A stretch of 64,000 bases of DNA from Zingiber officinale (lineage: Eukaryota; Streptophyta; Magnoliopsida; Zingiberales; Zingiberaceae): contig NC_055991.1 of the NCBI RefSeq assembly GCF_018446385.1, positions 120,757,794-120,821,793 of the forward strand, given 5' to 3'. Made by a program: the position numbers and the translations under genes. The notes below the pieces were generated by a model. The model ran no database searches. It saw only the letters and a program-made list of their open reading frames with translations, and was not told the origin of the DNA. Shown here one piece after another: positions 1 through 11,384 of this stretch (position 1 is the first letter of the stretch; each line of letters begins with the position of its first letter).

Positions 1-1773
1 TGGTACTATAGGTTTCACCAAAGTCAAATCAGAAAAATATCAAAAGCCTATGTGCCTAGAAAATACTTGATTAACCCTGTAGGAAGGAACCTCTATTGGG
101 TTCCAAAAACCTGTTTAATTTAAATTCAAAATTAAAACTTAGCATTTTCAGCGAGAAAAATTAAACAGATAGTTTATTTATGAGTCTTTGACTAGAAAGT
201 GGTTGTTGCTTCAATAACCAAGAAGGCCTAGTACCTTGCCACTAAATGGAAGCCAAGTACCGAAATGAAAAATTTAATTGACTAACTGAAAAAACATTAA
301 TTCAAAAAATAATGCTTTAAAGGGTTATTCAATTTGTTTTAGAAAATATTTACAAAAATATTCATGTTTGCAAAAACTTAGAAAATTATTTGTTAGGAAA
401 ATTTTCAGTTGCAAATTTAACAAATTTAAAAAAAATTTAAAAAAATGTTCAATTTTTTTTAAATTTTTTTTTTTAACTTAGAAAAACTTCTAAGTTTTCT
501 TACTTAGAATTTTTTTTAGATACTTAAATTTCTTTTTAAAAAAAATGTTCAAATTTTTTCTCTAATTTTTTTTGAAAACTTCAATTTCTATTAGAAAGTT
601 AATTCTGTTGCACATTTTTTTATAGTTCGAAATTGTCTTAATTAGAAATTTTTTACAGATCCTTAGAAATTTCTTACTTAGAAATTTATGTTAGGAAAGT
701 GTTTAAACTTTTATTACTTAGAAACTTTTTAACAAAGTTAAATTTTTTCACCTTAGACTTGTTTAGGAACTCCAATTTTTTATGTGATCAAAGAGAGAGA
801 AGTATGTTAAGTGTAGGGGGAGGTATAATAATTTTTGACAATTATTATTAGCAAATTAATTGTTTTTATTGCATTTGTTTACCCTAGTTTAACTTGGGTT
901 GTTCACATTAAAAAGGGGGAGATTGTTGGAACCCTAAGATGTTTTGATGTGATCAAACAAGTTAAGTTAGGTCATGTTTTGTTTAACCCTTGTGTCTAAG
1001 TGTGCAGGAGCTTAAGAACGCAGGAAGTCGAGCGGAAGACACGACTAACGAGAAGGACGGCACGGGGAGAGAGCTGACGGGCTCGGTGCATCCGAGGGAC
1101 GAGGTGACTGCGGAAGAGTATACCGGTGGATGAGAAGAACGTACGCGACGTTCGAGGGATGAGAAACCGGGAAGGAAGGCTGCTCGAGGAAAAGGCCGGA
1201 ACTTGGGTTCAGGTGAGCCCTATTCCGGATGGTCGAGATCACCCAAGCTAGCGGAGCCGGAGCGAAAAGACCCGGACCGAGACGAGCTGAACCGAAGAAG
1301 GAAAAAAGTCAATTCCTGTTGACTTTAGGGCTCCGGGCGCCCGTATCGAAGATGTTGACTAGATCGCGTCAAACTCGATCTGAATATTGGGGGATAAAGT
1401 TTTATCCCCCAGGGCGCTCGGAACCCCTTCGGGGCGCCCCGACCAGTGCTATAAATATAGCACTGATCTGCACAGCTTATTCATTCAACTTGTAATCAAT
1501 TTCTCTATGCTTTACTTCTTTGTTTGTGCTGTCAACGTTGTAAGAAGCTACTCCGCCCAGAGGAGATCATCAGATAATGCACCGTCTTTTCCTTGGATTA
1601 GCAATCCTCTGATTGCAAACCAAGTAAACTCTTTGTGTCTGATTTCTGTAATTAGTCTCTTCTTTTTATGATTACAAATGTTTGTTAATTAGTTGAAAAT
1701 TCGAGAAATGTTAGATTTATTTTTGTAGGGCAATTCACCCCTCCCCTCTTGACGGCCTCTAAAGGGACTAACA
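1..1773 (+). mobile_element. SIRE/Maximus-like Copia element, 3' part only (gag tail to 3' LTR)
   Basis: This is the right-hand end of a fossil LTR retrotransposon that begins outside the window. At about 50-120 there is a gag-tail motif (PRKYLINP...GRNLYWVPK), also seen in the related copy near 55.6 kb. About 0.8 kb of AT-rich non-coding sequence follows, then a polypurine tract (about 909-923, AAAAAGGGGGAGAT) and the 3' LTR at 924-1773. No protease, integrase or reverse transcriptase is visible between the gag tail and the LTR, so this looks like a non-autonomous or internally deleted form. The element is broken. The lineage is inferred from the gag tail and LTR style. Confidence 0.65.
924..1773 (+). 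repeat. 3' LTR of SIRE-like element (850 bp)
   Basis: It starts TGTTGGAACCC directly after the polypurine tract and ends ACTAACA, so it has the TG...CA ends of an LTR. A TATA-like stretch (CTATAAATATAG) lies near 1450. The pyrimidine-rich CACCCCTCCCC near the 3' end matches the C-run at the equivalent place in the SIRE-like LTRs at 40.3 and 53.5 kb. The 5' LTR lies outside the window, so no age can be estimated. Confidence 0.65.
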
Positions 1774-3061
1774 CTTCTCTAATAAATACTCTAATGCAAA
1801 GTTCTTTATCATAAAATCATACAGTGAGGGTGATATTCACAAAAATATGAAGTACAACATATGGTCCAGCACCCCTAATGGAAATGTGAGTTCATATATG
1901 CTTTTTGTTATGTATTTAATTTAGTCATAAAACACTCTTATATCATCCATGTTGAATGTATATATGAAGGGTGTTAAGATTGTTTAATTCTGAACAAAGG
2001 AAGGAAAGGAAGAAATCATGTACAATGGGAAGTGATCAAGGTATCTTGACTTCCACTTGATATGGTTCAGATCATGTGTGTTCTAGCTTAATATTTCTGT
2101 AGGCATATGGCTGCTCCTAGTGACAAATGATCATCTTTACTTTACAATTCATATGTTTTTGAAGCTCATGATTTTCTACAATTTCTTGGGTCGAATGTAT
2201 GCAGTTGCATGATTTTCTACAATTACTTGATTTTCAGTTATTTTCCTCATACTTTACATTTCTAATAAATAAATGGTTGGCTACTAGTATATGATTATCT
2301 ACTAATATGTACATTTCCTATTGAACTGCTATGGTAATTTGATTATCAATATGATGCATTATTAATGAATTAAGTCTACTTTATGAGATTTCAAATTTTT
2401 TATTATTCATAGTCATTTAATTCATATAAAGTGACCTTTCTTTATCTTCTTAAAGGTGGAGTTTGAACGATCAACTTCGATCCAAATACAATGCAAACAT
2501 GGCAAGGATGAAGAAGATGAAGGATTAGGAGAATTAAGAAGCAGTTTTTTGTTACTCTTCTAGTATTACATGGCAAAAGTAGTTTGAATGATCCAACTCT
2601 TCAAAACTGGATAGCAAGATCATGATGTTGTGTTGCTATGCTTTTGTTTTAATAGTGTCGTTAGTTATCATTTTATTGATTGTTTATGAATTTTTTTCAG
2701 AATGTTGTAAATATTATTTTCGAATATTAGAAAATTGTATATTAAATTTTAATATACTTTTTTATTTTTATCTGAAAAAAGATAATGATTTTTCATCATT
2801 GTTGTAGATAGTTTAAATCTGTTGTTGAATGTACTGTTGTTAAACGCACACGCTCAAAGACAACAGTGAAAAACTATTGTCTTTGAAGGAAAAGACAATA
2901 GTTTTTCACTGTTGTAAAACTGTTGTCTTTGCCTTCAAAGATAACGGTTAAAAATCATTGTCTTTGAGCACCCCTTTTAACAACACGACATTTAACAACA
3001 GTTCTAAAGGGTTACGACAACGATGAAAAACTGTTGTTGTTAGGTTTTTTTTCTTGTAGTG
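1774..3061. mobile_element. CACTA (En/Spm) transposon end fragment
   Basis: The right boundary at 3061 reads ...TTCTTGTAGTG, the reverse complement of the CACTACAAGAA terminus of CACTA transposons. Inward from it (about 2826-3050) are several direct and inverted copies of a subterminal motif around AAAGACAATAGTTTTTCA and CTGTTGTCTTTG, as expected of CACTA subterminal repeats. The opposite terminus is not seen, so the left limit is arbitrary: the sequence abuts the SIRE-like LTR at 1773. No transposase frame could be recognised in 1774-2825, which is AT-rich. Confidence 0.55.
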
Positions 3062-4540
3062 ATAAGATAATCAGATCTGTGTTTCATAAGATAACCCCAA
3101 GTATAGCGAGTGTAATCATTAATAAAAGAAACATAATATCTTGATCCCCCTTTTGTAGTAAAAGGAGAAGACCCCCACACATCAGAATGAACAAGATCAA
3201 AAAGATTAGGAGAAAAAGAAAGACTTTTATAAAAAGGTAATGCATAAAATTTTACCAGTTTACAACCACAATAATATGAAATATCATGACTTTTTAAAGT
3301 TCCTAATACTCCAGACGATGCTAAAAATTATAAATGAAAGGCTGAAACATGACCTAGATGAATATGCTATAAATAAAAAAAATCAGAAGAACAACTCAAT
3401 CGAAAATATGACAAATTGACACTAGAAGCTGCAATATCTGGTACTTGAAGCTTATTCAAGACATAGAGTCCCCCTTGCCTACGACCTATCATGATCACCT
3501 TCTGAGATCGTGAGTCCTGCACATAACAATTGGACGAAGAAAAAGAAATTAAATATCTAGACTCAAACAATTAACTAACAGAAACAAGATTAAATGTTAG
3601 ACTAGGAATATAATATATATCAAGAAGAGACAAGTAAATTGTAACAACAGAACTAACACCTAATAATAACATCGAAGATCATCAGTTGTCATAATTGATA
3701 AAGATGAATTAAAAGATAAGGAAATAAAAGGTAACAAGTTAGATGACATATGATGAGAGACTCCATAATCTAAGATTCATAAAGAGGAAGATATACCTGA
3801 TATATCAGAGGATGACAAACTTATATGAGGAGAAGTAGACATGGCAGAGGGTTGTGAAGCAAGGAATTATTGAAACTGCTTAAGCATATGTAGATTTAAA
3901 GAGGGGGCAACCACTGCATTACTAGACTGAGATAGTCCATTTGACAACTATTATAGTTGATTACCAGATTTCTATGAAGCATTCTGATATAGCAATAGTG
4001 GTTGTTGAGGTCGTTGTTGCTGATATTGCTGTTGTGATGGTCATTTTTGTTACTGCGGTAGTTTACCTTTGTTCAACAATAATGGACACTGAGACTTTCA
4101 ATGTTGTTTTTCTTTGCAATAAGCACACTCATCACTAGAAACCTTCGAAGTCGACCTACTTTGATTATGCGACATAGACCGTTGTGATACTGCAAAAACA
4201 GATGGCGTAGATGGTGCAACAATCCTCTTATCAACCTGAGACTTAAGACGAACCTCCTCAGCTAACAGTTCATGTACTACTAAATCAATGGAAAGGAGAG
4301 AATTACGATGCAAAATTATTCCACGCAATCATTCAAAGTCATCACGAAGAGTCATTAAGAATTAAATCAGACGTTGTTCTTCTCTACGAGTGTCATAAGC
4401 TGGGAATGCTATCAATTCTGAAGATTCTATGAGTACAAACTGGTCTTATAGTTTTGACATGGTAGAATAAAAATCTTGGATATTCATATCTTACTGTTGA
4501 AATATACGGATATCTATTTTCAATTGATATTATTTGGATG
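3062..4540 (-). mobile_element. Decayed Copia retrotransposon fragment
   Basis: Read on the minus strand, short stretches resemble, in order, a gag zinc-knuckle remnant (about 4.1 kb), a protease region (about 3.7-3.8 kb), a GAG-pre-integrase region (about 3.3-3.5 kb) and the start of a Copia integrase (about 3.06-3.2 kb; LFDLVHSDVWG). The order gag-PR-INT is that of Ty1/Copia. It is an old, heavily broken fossil without LTRs or reverse transcriptase. The CACTA end begins exactly where the integrase similarity stops. Confidence 0.6.
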
Positions 4541-5035
4541 ATGCAAAACTCACCTCCTCTTGCCCTTGCCTTTCTCATTAGAATGAGCTTCGAGTATTCG
4601 CCCAGCTTATCCGCTGCTTTGAGTTTGAAGCCGTGCCTTTCTCTTTGGAATTCACCTATTTGTCCGCAGCGAGAGCATCATTGATAAGATCGGCATAAAG
4701 TGATGGATTCTCGATCGCCTCATTCTCAGTGAATCCTCAACCTCTGTTTGGAAGTAGAGGAGGTCGACAAACTACTCTGATGGTTCATTCAAATTAACCT
4801 TTTTCTCAATGAAAATCTTGCTTAGCAAATACACGTAGCGCATGGTTACCGGCTAAGGTTGTCACGTTAAGGTGGTCCCCAGTTTTCCACAAATGAAATA
4901 AACAAACTCTCGGCTGGCGCCCAGCGCCTCCATCACAATGTTTCTCCAGTTTCGGCCTCACACCGTCCACTGAAGTGTCACTGCCCCACCTACCTTTTAA
5001 TTTTTACTCCTTATCTCGACTCAACCCGACAGCTT

Positions 5036-5072
5036 GGAAGAGAGCGAGCGAGAGCGAGAGCGAGAGCGAGAG
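5036..5072 (+). repeat. GA-rich microsatellite in 5' leader of CBM20 gene A
   Basis: GAGAGCGAGCGAGAGCGAGA-type repeat ending about 10 bases before the start codon at 5083. The tandem paralogue has a purer GA run in the same place, so it belongs to the shared 5' leader. Plant GAGA-binding (BPC) factors bind such runs; a regulatory role here is only inferred. Confidence 0.7.
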
Positions 5073-5082
5073 CCAACGGTCC

Positions 5083-6740
5083 ATGGATACTCTGAAGCGC
5101 CAATGCCTCACGGGCTTCCTCGTCGACGCCAGGTTCGCCTCCCAACTCGCTTCTCCACCGTCGAGTGGGAGGGGTCGCATTTGGATTCCCTTTCACACGC
5201 AAAAGCTCGGCGGCGGCTTCTCTGTCACCCTTCGGAGGCTGCCGCCCATGATCCTTCCAGGCGCTTCTTCCTTGTCTTTTCCCTCCGATGCAGGATCTTC
5301 TGAGGTCACCCTTTGCCTTTTTCTTCTTTGAGTTTCGTGATAATTTTGGCCTTCGTAATTTTTACCTTTTTGCTGGCTCTTGTCTGTAATCTTTCTCAAT
5401 TTTTTGGGGTGCTCTTTTGAGATTGTTCTCTGCTCTCGCTCGTCTTATTCGGAACTAGTAGCTTCTTTCCGGAAGATCTCCGGTGTCTTTTCGTTCTTGA
5501 TTCTCGACACTTCTTTTTATTTTTCTGTGTGTTTTTCATTAGATTTTTCAGAGGATTCCAATTATTCATATAACAGCAGGACAAGTTGAGCCCCTTTGTG
5601 ATTCCATGGCAATGGACAGCACCTATTAATAATCACTCGTTTTTAATTAGTTTGCGGCAACTTCTTGTTTAATTAATGTCTGAGGCTGGTTAGAGGATGA
5701 AACACATTACTGAGTTTGTTATTTGAAGCTTGATTTGAACTCGTTGGACTCTCGCAGGTGGAAGCAGACGAGATAACTCCTGATTCTCCTATTGAGACGA
5801 CAGGTGAACCTTTGATCACTTGTTCTAATTAATCTCTTGATTTTATTTACCTTATCATACAATTGCTATTTGTTAGATTCCTCCAAAACCGTCCGCGTAA
5901 GGTTTGTTCTGCAGAAGGAATGCCCCTTCGGCCAGCAATTTTTCATTGTTGGCGATCACCCTGTGTTTGGACTATGGGATCCCACAAACGCTGTTCCTTT
6001 GGAGTGGTCTACTGGACATGCATGGACAACTGAGCTGGTGAGACAAGGATGTGCAAATTTACTTTGTGATCCTAAATACAATAGTTCCGATTTTACTCAA
6101 ACTGAAATATATTTGTAAATCAGAACTTGCCTGCCGGGAAGATGATTCAATTCAAATTTATACTCAGAGGTCTCGCAGGGGGTATCAGTTGGCAGCTTGG
6201 CCCTAACAGATGCTTGCAAACATGGGAAACCACCGAGACCATTATTGTTGCTGAAGACTGGGACAATGCAGATAACCAGAAGATTACTGAGGAACAGCAA
6301 GCGCTCATCATGGTCGACAAACCACTGTCCCTCGAGGCTCCAGCTCATGAGGCTCAGGATACTGAAGGTGATGGAGATCTTCTTTTAGTCCCTGGCTCGG
6401 AGCCAATTCCTGCATCTGGGAGTGCTTCAGGTTCCTCACAGGAAACAATAATGGAAGCAAATGTTCCTGATGCTGGTGAATCTGAGCACTGCAACTTTGC
6501 CCAGGTAAATGTTTGATGAGAATTAAGTAGAGCTACACTATGCTTTAATAATGAGAAATAGGCTTATGCTTTCTTGTCTCAACTTCTGAAACTGCAAATG
6601 TTGTATTTCCTATCTCAAAGCTTCCCGAGGATCAGCAAGCGCTCATCATGGTGTCCCAGTACGCATTTACAGAACATCTTACTTTGCTCTGGAAAATCCT
6701 TTACGCATTTACAGAACGCATTTACAGAACATCTTTCTGA
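5083..6740 (+). CDS. CBM20 starch-binding-domain protein, copy A (3' end replaced)
   Basis: Exons: 5083-5304, 5758-5803, 5877-6037, 6124-6504 and probably 6621-6740, all GT-AG, giving 309 aa. Residues 1-74 are rich in Ser, Arg and Leu and poor in acidic residues, so they may be a plastid transit peptide. The CBM20 domain covers about residues 93-185: [13 protein letters not shown], the aromatic [14 protein letters not shown], and ISWQLGP...TWETTE. CBM20 binds starch-like glucans; a catalytic domain is absent. An acidic, Pro/Ser-rich tail follows. The gene resembles plant CBM20 proteins such as Arabidopsis At5g01260 (from memory). Compared with copy B, homology stops in exon 5 soon after QQALI; the frame then runs through a short local repeat to a stop at 6738-6740, and the last exon of copy B has no counterpart. 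If exon 5 is not spliced in, translation would end three codons into the intron. The gene may be expressed as a shorter protein or be a young pseudogene. Confidence 0.6.
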
Positions 6741-6775
6741 AAACATCTTGACAGGGAAGAGGTGTCCCAGTACCA
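6661..6775 (+). repeat. Short local duplications at the 3' end of CBM20 copy A
   Basis: The 13-mer CGCATTTACAGAA occurs three times (about 6662, 6703 and 6717), and GGTGTCCCAGTAC occurs at about 6650 and 6760. These repeats begin where similarity with copy B ends, so they mark the rearrangement that replaced the 3' part of the gene. Confidence 0.7.
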
Positions 6776-7085
6776 AAAAATAAAGAACAATGCGCCAATG
6801 TTTGAGAATAATGTTTTCGCTGCTTGTAGATTATAGCCACAATAGATTTTTGCTTTTAATTTAAATTTTCAAGTTAAGGTGGTCCCTTGCACTGTGGAAT
6901 GGGTTGCTTGCTGCATTCTATCCTGGTCTTTAGTGTTTACGTAATAGTTAAAGCTCATGTTGTAAAATGCTTGGTGGCATTGATGTGTTTACTTTTGATA
7001 TGTATTGAACTTTATCAAGTTCATGTAAATTTGATTACAGGAGTAACTATCTTTTACCAAAGTTGAATATTATTTTGTAAAAAAA

Positions 7086-7117
<32 letters not shown>

Positions 7118-8270
7118 ATATAAATATAAAAAGAAGTGCTAGATGGCTAGAATATTTTATTTTCTTATTTTTAAGGTTAATAAGGGTATTAAGTAATATC
7201 ATATTTTACCGTCAATAATATTTTCTCATATATTCTCATATTTATTTTTTTTAAAAATTATCTTTCTATATATATACTAATGGTTAATTGTATTTCTAAA
7301 ATGGTATCCATTGATTAAATCTTTAAGATTCATTTTCTAGTCGATCAAATTACGATCTTTTAGATTTATCAATATAAAAATTAGATGAGTTGTTCAATAT
7401 TTTGTAAGTTAAATGTACTGTTCTGTATCGATAAAAATTGCGTCCGACTATTATGACCCTCTACTTCTACTTGAAATAAGTAGTAATAACCGACCAAACT
7501 TAAAAGTTACCAGATTAGAAGTCAGAGAACGACTCTACTATTAGTTGAATTTAGTGTCATGAAACTTTCAGATGATACGTGAGGATATGAGAATTCATAT
7601 GTCACCAGTTAAAGATCTTGGTGGAGGTCAAAGTGGTCACTGACTCCTCTAATTCTTTAAATTTAATCATTCGATTCTTTCCGTTCAGTCGCTTTACTTC
7701 TCCAACTTAGATCATTCAACTCCTTAACTCGGGTCATCTAACTCTTTCAGCTTAATCATTCGACTCATTCATCTCAGTCGCTCGACTCCATCCGCTTAGG
7801 TCGCTCGACGACTCCTATAACTTAGGTTACTCGACTCCTTTGGTTCAGTCACTTGACTCTTTAAATCAGTCATCAGATTCCTTTAGTTCAATCATCCACG
7901 CATTCTATTGGAATCTACATTCTACATGGATAGTTGCATCATTTTCCCCAAAGAATATGAATAAAACATAGCCGTTTCTCCCGGGATACATGAACAACAT
8001 ATCCATTTATCTTGTGAAAATGTGGGAAATGTAAAGGCACAAAGGTAATCTTATATATAGTCGTCCACCTCCACAGGCGTAAATATGAGCACACAATCAT
8101 ATGCTCTTCTACTGCTCCTAGCCCATGCCGAATACAACCTCGACGTCCATTCTTATCACTCGTTGATTATTTATATGAATATCGTGAGCCACCTCATCAT
8201 CTCATCTACTACCTTCTCCACGGTAATTACTTCTTGCCGACTAGATCACGATCTCAGAATGAAACAATAA
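6776..8270. other. Spacer between the two CBM20 genes
   Basis: AT-rich, with no gene recognised. It contains a (TA)n run at 7086-7112 and the 22-bp degenerate minisatellite described separately. From about 8280 to 9004 the sequence again resembles 4560-5082 upstream of copy A (shared stretch with GTTTGAAGCC and GCAGCGAGAGCATCATTG), so the duplicated unit includes roughly 0.5-0.7 kb of promoter-side DNA. Confidence 0.6.
7637..7897 (+). repeat. Degenerate 22-bp minisatellite, about 11 units
   Basis: Eleven consecutive units of about 21-26 bp follow the loose consensus TCRYTCGACTCCTTYNRCTTAG, for example TCATTCGACTCATTCATCTCAG and TCGCTCGACTCCATCCGCTTAG. Units vary by substitutions and small length changes, so the array is old. 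There is no open frame through it and no link to a named element. Confidence 0.7.
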
Positions 8271-8928
8271 TTTGAATGGATGAAAAACTCATCTCCTGCT
8301 GGCTTTGCCTTCCTCATTAGAATCTTGTTAGCTTCGAGTATTTCTCAAGCTTATCCTCTGTATTGAGTTTGAAGCCTTGTCCTTCTCTTAGGATTTCACC
8401 CTATTTGTCCGCAGCGAGAGCATCATTGGCACGATGCATAAAGTGATGGATTCTTTATCGCTTCATTCCGACGAACCCTTTGGATTCTTTTGCCACGCGA
8501 AACACTACTGTCTCAGTGAATCCCTCAGCCTTTGTTGGGAAGTAGAGGAGGTTGACAAACTTGTCTTCGATGGTTCATTCAAATCAGCAGTTTTCTTCAA
8601 TGAAAATCTTGCTTAGCATTAAATACACGTAGCGCACGGTTACCGGCTGAGGTTGTCACGTTACGGTGGGTCCCAGTTTTCCCCGAAATAAACAAACTCA
8701 CAGGTGTCGTCCAGCGCTCTTATCACTTTGATTTCCGTTTTGAGAATCTCAGTCGGCGAATCTCGACCGCCAACCGCAGTCCCCTCGCCTGCCCTCTCCA
8801 TCTGTGCCGTCGATTTCTGCGTCACGGTCTCGGCCAACTAATCCCCGTCCACTGAAGTGTCACTGTCCCCACCTCCTTTTTAAGTTAACTCCTTATCTCG
8901 GCGCAAGCCCACACCTGGGAGGCTGTGA

Positions 8929-8930
<2 letters not shown>

Positions 8931-8963
<33 letters not shown>
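8931..8963 (+). repeat. GA microsatellite in 5' leader of CBM20 gene B
   Basis: A nearly pure GA run about 40 bases upstream of the start codon at 9005, in the same position as the GA-rich tract of copy A. Confidence 0.8.
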
Positions 8964-8967
<4 letters not shown>

Positions 8968-9004
8968 AAGCGAAAAGTTCGAGGAGGATCGGCGATATCG
9001 GTCC

Positions 9005-11384
9005 ATGGATGCTCTGGAGCGCCAATGCATCACGGGCTTTCTCGTCGACGGCAGGTTCGCACCTCATCTCGCTTCTCCACCGTCGAGGAGCAGGAGCAGC
9101 ATTTGGATTCCCTTTCGCACGCAAAAGCTCGGCGGCGGCTTTTCTGCGACCCTTCGGAGACCGTCCGTGATCCTTCAAGGCGTTTCTTCCTCGACTTTTC
9201 CTTCCGATGCAAGATCTTCTGAGGTCCTTCGTTGGCTTTTTCTTATTTAAGTTTCGTGGTTCTTTTGGGCTTCGTAGCTTTTTACCTTTTCGCTGGTTTT
9301 CGTCTGCTATTTTTGGGGTGCTCTTTTGAGATTGTTCTCTGCTTTTGGTCGTCTTATTCGGAACTAGCAACTTCTTTCCGGAAGATCTCTGGCGTCTTTT
9401 CGTTCTTGATTCTTGCTAGTTCTTTTTATTTTTCTCTGTGTTTTTCATTAGATTTTTCAGAGGATTCCAATTAGCCATATAACAGCAGGACAAGTTGACG
9501 CCCTTTGTGATTCCATGGTAATGGAGAGCGCCTATTAAGAATCTCTCGTTTTTAAATAGTTTGTGGCAACTTCTTCTTTAATTAATATCTGAGGTCGGTT
9601 AGAGGATGAAACACATTACTGCGTTTGTTATTTGATGCTTGATTTGAACTCGTTGGACTCTCACAGGTGGAAACAGTCAAGATAACTCCTGATTCTCCTA
9701 TAGAGACGACAGGTGAACCTTTGATCACTTGTTCTAATCTCTTTATTCTATTTACCTTATCAAGCTAACAATCTGCTGTTACAATTGCTATTTGTTAGAT
9801 TCCTCCAAAACCGTCCACGTAAGGTTTGTTCTGCAGAAGGAATGCTCCTTCGGCCAGCAAATTTTCATGGTTGGCGATCACCCTATGTTTGGCCTATGGG
9901 ATCCCACAAACGCTGTTCCTTTGGAATGGTCTACTGGCCATGTATGGACAACTGAGCTGGTGAGACAAGGATGTGCAAATTTGTTTTGTGAACCTAATTA
10001 CAATGGTTCTGATTTTACTCAAACTGAAACATATTTGTAAATCAGAACTTGCCTGCTGGGAAGATGATTCCGTTCAAATTTATACTCAGAGGTCTGGCAG
10101 GGGATATCAGTTGGCAGCCTGGTCCTAACCGATGCTTTCAAACATGGGAAACCACCAAGACCATTATTGTTTCTGAAGACTGGGGCAATGCAGAGAACCA
10201 AAAGATTACCGAGGAACTGCAAGCACTCATCATGGTCGACGAACCACTGGACCAGGCTCCAGCTCTTGAGGCTCAGGATGATGTTAGCCAGACTTTAGTT
10301 ACTGAAAGTGATGGAGATCTTCTATTAGTCCCTGGCTTGGAGCCAATTCCTGCATCTGGGAGTGCTTCAGCTTCCTCACAGGAAACAATGGAAGCAAATG
10401 TTCTTGATGCTGATAAAGCTGAGCACAGCAACTTGGCCCAGGTAAATGTTTGATAAGAATTAAGTAAATCTACACTATGCTTTAATAATGAGAAAGAGGC
10501 CTATGCTTTCTTGTCTCATCTTCTGAAATTGCAAATGTTGTATTTCCTATCGCAAAGGTTACTGAGGAACAGCAAGCGCTGATCGACAAACCGCTATCCG
10601 TTGAGGTCAATTTCGGTGGTAACGTCCGAGTGGTAATGGACCAAGCTCCATCTATTGAGGCTCAGGATAATGTTAGCCAGACTTTAGCCACTGAAGGTGA
10701 TGGAGATCTTTTAGTCCCTGGCTTGGCACCAATTCCTGAATCTGGGAATGCGTCAGGTTCCTCACAGGAAACAACTGAGGCAAATGTTCCTGATGCTTCT
10801 TTCGAATCAGATGAAGCTGAGCACTGCAACTCAGCCCAGGTAAATGTTTGATGTGAAGTAGATCTACACTATGCTTTAATAATGAGAAAGAGGCCTATGC
10901 TTTCTTGTCTCAACTTCTGAAACTGCAAATGCTGTATGTCCTATTTCATGGAAGTCCAAGGTCTCTGTACTCTTTTCATTAGCCGCGAATAAATTTTCAT
11001 GAGTCGGATGTACTGCTTTCTAGTTAACAATAATGTACTGCTTTCTAGTTAACAATACTACGAAGAATGTGAAATACAATTTTGCTTGTTTCTCGCACCA
11101 TTGGATGTGGGTCGAACACTTTGTTAACTTTACAAATCTGTTTCCATATGTTGCATGGTGTTATGGATCAGTCCTCCGGAGAGGGAGATAAATCGGAGGG
11201 GTCATATAGAGATCAAATTCAAGAAGAGGCAAACGATGTTGAAACTGAACAAGTAGAGAATATTGATGGGGTGATGAATGGAGACAAAAATCTTCCTAAA
11301 GAAGCTGACTATGATAATGGCATACAATGGGGTCGTAGAGCCATAAAACAGTTTCTCATGGTCCTGGGAATCATTTTACCCTAA
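9005..11384 (+). CDS. CBM20 starch-binding-domain protein, copy B
   Basis: Six GT-AG exons: 9005-9223, 9667-9712, 9799-9959, 10046-10441, 10558-10839 and 11172-11384. They total 1317 nt, or 438 aa, ending in TAA. The start is the first ATG after the GA-rich leader and matches copy A. Residues 1-73 look like a plastid transit peptide. CBM20 lies at about 92-185 ([44 protein letters not shown]), with the tryptophans typical of starch contact sites. Residues 186-368 are an acidic low-complexity tail encoded by exons 4 and 5, whose sequences repeat each other. The last exon encodes 70 aa ending in a hydrophobic stretch ([10 protein letters not shown]), which could be a weak C-terminal anchor. No catalytic domain is present, so a glucan-binding or scaffolding role in starch metabolism is inferred. 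Exons and introns are very similar to copy A, indicating recent tandem duplication. Confidence 0.8.
10982..11060 (+). repeat. 25-bp tandem duplication in the last intron of CBM20 gene B
   Basis: GTACTGCTTTCTAGTTAACA occurs twice in a row near 11008 and 11034. It is intronic and has no assigned role. Confidence 0.6.

Noticed and set aside
5011-5303. Frames of Glu-Arg and Ala-Leu repeats around the GA-rich leader
   Set aside because: They are translations of the GA microsatellite in other frames; the spliced CBM20 gene explains the region.
8885-9370. 161-codon minus-strand frame opposite CBM20 gene B exon 1
   Set aside because: Antisense shadow of a GC-rich first exon plus leader; the same shadow occurs opposite copy A and no motif is present.
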